The notes under the pieces: model-generated
The model's database searches: none
What the model saw: only the letters and a program-made list of their open reading frames with translations
Told to the model about the DNA's origin: nothing
Assembly: GCF_964204865.1 (NCBI RefSeq)
Contig: NC_135262.1
Location: 19,211,650-19,275,649 of the forward strand
Reading direction: 5' to 3'
Length of the DNA stretch: 64,000 nucleotides
Origin: Styela clava
Lineage: Eukaryota; Chordata; Ascidiacea; Stolidobranchia; Styelidae
Shown: piece by piece, positions 58,101 through 64,000 of the stretch
How the letters are laid out: each line of letters opens with the position of its first letter
Position numbering within the stretch: position 1 is the first letter of the stretch
Position numbers and translations under genes: made by a program

Positions 58101-60853
58101 TTATTTCACGCTGTGTCAGCTTTGTTTGTTGAAATAACATGTGAAAATGATGTGCTCAGAAACAATAGCTTATTTGGCTACAAAGTAGAAAGGTAAGTTT
58201 TCTTCACATTTAAACTTTTGCTTGACTTAAAATATACAGAAAATTAATCATCCGTGTGACAAGATGAAGTCACAGAAAATGAAACCTTCTGCTCAATTGT
58301 GACTCATTGCATATTGCGGACGTGCATACACGTCAATTGTGATTGAGATGGGGGAATTTTCTATTGTAAGCTTTAGAAGTGTTCATTCAATACCATAGGT
58401 GGAAAAAGTCTGTTCTCACATCAGTAGGCATTTTGGCATCTTTCAGCGTAAATTTTTCCATGAACCATGCCATAGTATTTGCATCACGTTAGAGATTCCC
58501 TTTCATTGTTTCGGAATATTTTGGTCGCTTTGCACATTTAAATTAGCAAGCACGTGACAGTGCTTTATACGAAACTACAACAGGATTTAGAACAGAGGTT
58601 TCTGGTACGTTATCTGTATGGGGTGCATAGATTATCCACACGTGTGGAACAATCATAATCTCCATATTAAGTAAAATTATATAAGTAAAATTAAAAACTA
58701 TATTATGTAACTGTATTTATTAATACTGTATTTGTGTCCTTTTAATTTTAGTTTCACATAAATGGCATCCAGCCACGTGCTAGACTCATTACGTGTCAAT
58801 ACTACACAATAAGAACAAGCTGTCTACCGTATTGCCAAAATGACGTTCAGCAACGTCTATATTGTATTGCTTTCTCTAATACGTCCCTCGAATATTTATT
58901 TTTCATAATTTCATTTATGAAATCATAGCAACATGTGTTTTTATACATTTAAAAACAGAACTCGGCAATTCATAGCATCATTCTCGAATTGCCAAATACC
59001 AATTACGGCCCATAAAATGTTTGTATTGATTTCAAGGTTGTATCAAAAGTACACTATAGCTAAAAAGTCTACAGTTGAATTATTTGCGTCAATAAATGTT
59101 CATTACCTCAATGATTTTCATTCAGTTTGTGGTCTCCTTGGAAGTTGGTAGACATATGGACAATCAAATCCATATAGTTATACACGATGTAAACATAGAA
59201 TTTAATGAATTTGAATGTTCAAATTTATCAGCATCAGCTGAACGTGAGACTGTAGATGTTTTCTTTATCATAAAATCATTTTTCCATGGATATTCTATGC
59301 TAACTATGCAATTTATTACAACAATATTTGTCAATGGGTGCCTATTTGCGCAAACCAGTTTTATATGAGTTTCTTATTATTTCAACAACTTATAAATATA
59401 TATATTAGTTTTTTTTTTAGGTAGTATGCTTCACAATATTATCATTGACTTTCACCAGTTTTTAGGATCTAAATATGCTGTATGACGTCACTGACTCCGA
59501 TAATAGCAATGAGAGCGCAGGATGCGAATTCAAAACAATAGGTTTATACATCCGTGGAATATTTGCATCGCTCTTTTCAACTATGATACATAGTACTCAG
59601 AACTATCAGAATATTCCAATATTTAGACGGATATTGCGTCAGTATTATCTGCGGAGATATAACTATTGCTGACATCATTTACTTTTCTTCTTTCATAACC
59701 TGGTTACAGAAGTTCACAACCTTAAGTTACGTGCATGAATACCCATCATCTATCCTTAAATATATGCAAAACTTTTGAAAAAAATGACTACATTTTGCTG
59801 ATACAATGCATACCTGTCATATACATTAACTATACCTTATCATATATTGTTCAAAATATATTGCACCACAAAATGAAAAGGACTTTGGACATAAATTCAG
59901 GTTCGGAGTGAGGTCGAGCGCGTCCCTGGCGGTAATATTCCAGATCTTCCCTCAAAACTAGTTAAAGAATGGAGAGTGACTAATAAAAACGCAAAAACGA
60001 TTATCGAACTTATCGAGCAAAATTAATATGAGACATCGAAATCTTACTTACATCAACTTCAAACGGCTAATCATGGATATCTGAATCCTGTCAGTAATTT
60101 TCCAAGAAAACCTTGAAAGGAAATTAAACGTTCAAAATAAGCAAATTTGTCAGACATTTTTTTTAATTTTTAATTTAAGATGCCCGAGGTTGTCCACCTA
60201 ATATGAATCTGTAGTTGCCCCAGGAAAAAAAAACTAGGTAAAAGCTCAACTGCATTTAAGAAATGTTTGAAAAGCTTTAGTTTCAACCGAAAGACCGTTG
60301 CATAGAATCGGCTTTGACTATGGGTATAAGTTGACTTACCTATACACCGTGCACCCTTGAGCGATACTGTTCACGTAAAGCCGTGTTCTCGTTATATTTT
60401 GGCCCAGGTTTTTACACCTCATTTAGTTAATTACAAGCGAGTGTCAATCAACTAAATATTTTCCGATGTTGCTATTACTTCCACTGTTGTTGTTTTGTAA
60501 GTTGTCATTACGCATCCACATAGATTACCAAGGTTGATGTTGAGCTGTTTAGGTTTACTGTATGAGGTTTTATTAAGTATTGTGTCGTTTTGAGTATGGC
60601 CCCTGACGTCATCTGCGTGTCCCCTTCTTAAAGGGGGTTACTTTGCTTTGAAGACAGTGCTATGGATTTTTAGGCAAGCGAAACAAAATGTGTGGTGCCG
60701 GTCAAGTGCACTGTTCTTCGACTTATGTCTCTAGCCTAAATTCAAAACGGCAATAACTAAGCAAAGATCTGTTTAGTGTTTGCTATGAAATTTTGTATCT
60801 TCGTTCGTTCTGTATGGTATAGATAGAAAATACAAATATTCGTATGTATATGG
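55113..60853. other. 5.7 kb without a supported gene
   Basis: AT-rich DNA upstream of the metalloproteinase. Frames up to ~90 codons (for example 55800-56054 minus, 59096-59368 plus) show no domain, no coding-like composition and no coherent splice partners. Upstream regulatory DNA of the metalloproteinase may be here, but I cannot point to particular sites. Confidence 0.5.
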
Positions 60854-61180
60854 CAGGGGTGGCCAACCTGCTTTCGACCACATCTGTGTCTTAGACCCGT
60901 ACGATCTTGAACGTGTATCCTGTCTCTTTTACTCTGTTTAATTATTATGCAGATGTGACATATGTTACATTTTGAGACAAATAAAGATACATACATATAC
61001 CATATTTTGCGCATGTACGGTAGTGTGTTCTTCATGTTTTAAAACAAAGAACAAGAACGGCAAGAAACTGTTTCAAGGCAATTTTTTAGGGTATGTCAAT
61101 AAATTCACTCAACATCAATACGATCGACTACCTAAGACGTGGCAACCGACCGATCGCGATCGACGTGTTGGCCACCCCTG
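60854..61180. mobile_element. hAT-like MITE
   Basis: Ends CAGGGGTGGCCAACCTG and CGTGTTGGCCACCCCTG are inverted repeats exact over 14 bases. The flanking octamers gtatatgg and gcatatag agree at six of eight positions, consistent with an aged target duplication. At 327 bp it is too short to code for a transposase. Confidence 0.8.
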
Positions 61181-61749
61181 GCATATAGTATAGATAGAAG
61201 AAACAATGGCGCCTGGTTACTCAGCGTTGGTTCGCTTCTGCTTGATTCACTTTACAGTTGTGTGATTGTTCATTCATATTTGCAATATAACTCACAAATG
61301 TGAAGTAAATTTGCAAATACGTAACTGATTTATACTTATTATATATACATACTTTGAATAAATATTGCAAACATGCGTTTCATATATGATGGACTCTATT
61401 GCATGACGCGTCTGATGCATTCGGGCTATTTTAATCGAATTTACTTAAAAGATAGTTACGTAAATTGCACAGACCAAACTTGGGGCACAGACCACTCTGG
61501 GTCCAGAATGTAGCAATCTCGTTTCAGTTGTGGTGTGGGGCTTAGCTGTGGTTATGGTTTTGTAGATTGTCAAATTTACATTTTTGTGGCGTAAAGTTGC
61601 ACTGACCTGTAGGAATTGCCGCAATATGGTCAATGATAATCTATATTTTTAAAGGATTTACTTATTCATCACAAATTGAATTAGTAAACCAGCTCACAAT
61701 TACCCAACCCGCCACCAATTAGGCTATCACAATTAGGCCAATTAATATA
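61181..61749. other. 3' flank of the acyloxyacyl hydrolase-like exon
   Basis: AT-rich, no supported gene. It probably includes the 3' untranslated region of the gene ending at 61750. Confidence 0.45.
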
Positions 61750-61955
61750 TCAATGTCCGCCTTGATCACCAAATATTGTCCTGATTTTATCGTTATTTGG
61801 ATTCGGTGCCCCTAATATTTCTGGATACTTTGTTTGTATCTGGTTCCACATATACTCTGCACTGAGAGCTTGAGATATTTGTCCTGGATGAAATCCGTCC
61901 ACTGGTTCAATGACTTCCCATGCTTCCCCACCTTGGGTTTCCCACATGTTTATGA
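61750..61955 (-). CDS. AOAH: acyloxyacyl hydrolase-like protein, last exon (partial gene)
   Basis: The minus-strand exon begins after a good acceptor (tttgtttag) in phase 1 and runs 68 codons to TGA at 61750-61752. It reads NMWETQGGEAWEVIEPVDGF then HPGQ, and ends EILGAPNPN and IRTIFGDQGGH. From memory this matches the C-terminal end of animal acyloxyacyl hydrolase, which closes with a very similar FGDQGGH. DGFHP supplies the D-x-x-H block (catalytic His) of the SGNH/GDSL lipase family. The enzyme removes secondary acyl chains from bacterial lipid A and so inactivates endotoxin. The earlier exons should lie to the right on the minus strand; I could not identify them in the remaining 2 kb. The frame ending is intact. 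Confidence 0.75.
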
Positions 61956-63388
61956 CTAAACAAAATAGAACATGCACTCCATTATCATCTAAAAAATCTA
62001 TTTTGCATTGAGCAGTGGTCCACTTTGACTATTTTATATAAAATTCATTATCGTATGGAATGTTTTTCTTATAAGAACAAATTCCAGACTGGAAAAATCT
62101 AATTTGAAATAATTGTTGCCCCACCTTTCTCTTTACTTTTCAAGTGTTGCAGAGTTTCTATATTACTCCTATAAATACAGTTAAATTATTCGTATCTAAT
62201 TCTGTTTAAAAATATTTCTACTTCGGGAAAATCTCCAAACTTAGCGAAATAGTTGGCAAATGATTGCGAAGAAATGATTTATCATTGAAATACGTGTATA
62301 CAGAGAATAGTTAGTTGTTTCTTGTTTGTAATAGAAATCCAAATATAAAAAAATGGTTGTTGTATCTCATTTGAGTCACAAGTAATTTATAAAGAAACTT
62401 CATAATGCTATAAAGAAGACCCAAACCGACAGTCTAATAATGTAGTCTAAATTTACTATAAATTTGGACATTAGAGCTCATATTATTGCATTAAAGTTTG
62501 CATTGCATTCTTTCAATTTCTATTGGTTTTCGAAGTATCTTTGATGGATATGAAGCAATATGTCAAGCCACGATTGAAAATTTAAGGAAAGTGCTTTCCT
62601 TTCAAGCAACCGTTATCATCGCTGGAGTTACCCATTTGTTGAATTGGAGAAAAAGTTGAGGCATGTCACGATGGAAACTCTGTAGAATTACCAACTTCGT
62701 CATTGACTAAGCGTGAGCTGCCTATAACGCAGTGGTCATCATGCGTCAATATCGTCTATTCCATAGAATAAGCTTGTTAACGAATGTAAACACGTGTTTC
62801 ATAACCGCAATATGAACAGATACCGGACAAACATCAACGAAAACAGACTTTCTCCGCTTTTAAATAAATAATATAATGACAAACGACGTAGTCTCTTACT
62901 CGTGATGTAACCCTCGCTCAATTTATCAAAATTTATCAAAACCTATATTCATTTAATTCAGGTCACCAAGGAAAATATCTGGTAGCACTTTATGCAAACA
63001 AATTAGCTTCACCTTCTATAAAACTGACAATTTCAACTCAATGTCTCGTAGGCTGTCGTGGAAGAAAATACCAAAATGTGATAAGGAGTTTTCCGCATTG
63101 ATTCAGCGAGAAGATGCACCCCCCACTGAGAAGCACGGAGGTATGAATGACTGATATCGAAAATTCCAAGAAATGAAAACTAGAACTGAAGGGGACCTAA
63201 TTTGTTACTTAAGTACTATTCGAAAGAGTGGATAAAATCACGTTACATGGTTAGTATATATAGGCATTCGGCTCGGAACATCACATAAGATATCCCAGGT
63301 AATACTATTCTTTCAAGTGCATGATCAATTTGATTTGGATTTGAAGCTATGTTAGAGATATAAAACAAGCCTTCCAATATATGACTAA
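61956..63388. other. probable intron of the AOAH-like gene
   Basis: AT-rich DNA without a clear exon on the minus strand. One plus-strand coding-like stretch occurs at 63041-63140 (listed separately). Confidence 0.4.
63041..63140 (+). CDS. possible first exon, unknown protein
   Basis: An ATG opens 33 codons, MSRRLSWKKIPKCDKEF then SALIQREDAPPTEKHG, and a GTATGA donor-like site follows directly. The composition is less AT-biased than the surroundings and looks coding. No second exon is recognised before the window ends, and no family comes to mind. If real, it is a gene on the opposite strand, within or beside the AOAH-like gene. Confidence 0.2.
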
Positions 63389-63396
63389 ACCTAGAG

Positions 63397-63865
63397 CAGG
63401 GGTCGGCAAACTACGGCCCGCGGGCCAGATCCGGCCCGCTGAGTAATGTAATCCGGCCCGCGACGCTTCACTGAATTATAGTAACAAAACAGCTGTTTTG
63501 CCGAATATATTCTTTACGTAACAGAATTTATTGTGAGACAAGTGTAGACTAAATTATATTATAACAAGTATAAAATTAACAATTACTCGTTTAATGAGAT
63601 CATAATTCAATTATAATTAGACAAATGACAACAAAACGCAGAAAGGTTAATGCTAAGTGCAAAGGGTTCAATGGCGCCAAATTTTTCAAATAAAATTTTT
63701 TGAGATTCAATGCAATGAGGAAATAAATATATATTCAATATCACTGCTTGATTTTTATTATAGAAAGTAAAATCCTTACGTTTTTCAACTTTCTAAAAAT
63801 ATGTGTGGCCCGCCAATGACTTGTAATATTTTGGCCCGCGAGCGACAAAAGTTTGCCGACCCCTG
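63397..63865. mobile_element. hAT MITE with exact 8-bp TSD
   Basis: Flanked by exact acctagag octamers (63389-63396 and 63866-63873). The ends CAGGGGTCGGCAAACT and AGTTTGCCGACCCCTG type are inverted repeats, followed at both ends by GC-rich 'ggcccgcg' motifs. It is 469 bp, AT-rich inside, without a transposase, and is a well-preserved copy of a very widespread hAT MITE type. Confidence 0.93.
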
Positions 63866-64000
63866 ACCTAGAGTATCAGAATTTCAAGAAGCCACATTTT
63901 AGACACTTACACGGTAAAAATAATCTGCGTGACGATGTTATGTGTTATTGTTTTTATGTTTTAAACGACGCGTATGCAGTATGCACACTTTTCGCAACGA

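Overview
This is a window of animal nuclear DNA. It is AT-rich and carries intron-containing genes for a matrix metalloproteinase, collagen-like C-type lectins and an acyloxyacyl hydrolase, with compact introns and many short DNA-transposon relics. An invertebrate, perhaps a tunicate-like chordate, fits best. That placement is inference; nothing here fixes the species.

Layout. 1-6225 is a tandem array of a ~1.19 kb satellite: five full units and a partial sixth. Each unit carries a GC-rich hairpin and internal sub-repeats. 6.2-11.4 kb is mostly unique AT-rich DNA with one unrecognised exon-like open frame (7123-7401). 11.45-14.97 kb is a 67-bp minisatellite split by a probable hAT insertion. 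15-29 kb is gene-poor and packed with hAT-like non-autonomous elements. Several have exact 8-bp target-site duplications (TSDs): 24041-24580, 24606-25059 and 28056-28700. A decayed THAP-like zinc-finger frame lies at 25516-25731. 29.3-37.3 kb holds a nearly full-length but mutated Helentron-type Helitron. Its parts are a 17-copy repeat, a DUF6570-like region, an OTU protease, an HUH Rep, a PIF1-like helicase and an EEP endonuclease.

37.9-47.8 kb is a segmentally duplicated cluster of small secreted collagen-lectin genes on the minus strand: one apparently complete copy, one lacking a recognisable last exon, and one reduced to a signal-peptide fragment. 47.8-49.4 kb is another local duplication of non-coding DNA. 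50174-54972 (minus) is a ten-exon membrane-type matrix metalloproteinase gene whose phases all join into a 542-residue protein with a tail typical of GPI anchoring. 55-60.8 kb has no gene I can support. The last exon of an acyloxyacyl-hydrolase-like gene lies at 61750-61955 (minus), and a textbook hAT MITE at 63397-63865 closes the window.

The host genes all encode secreted or cell-surface proteins: lectins that bind sugars, a surface protease, and a lipid A-deacylating enzyme. A link to innate defence or matrix remodelling is plausible, but neighbourhood alone does not prove co-function in an animal genome.
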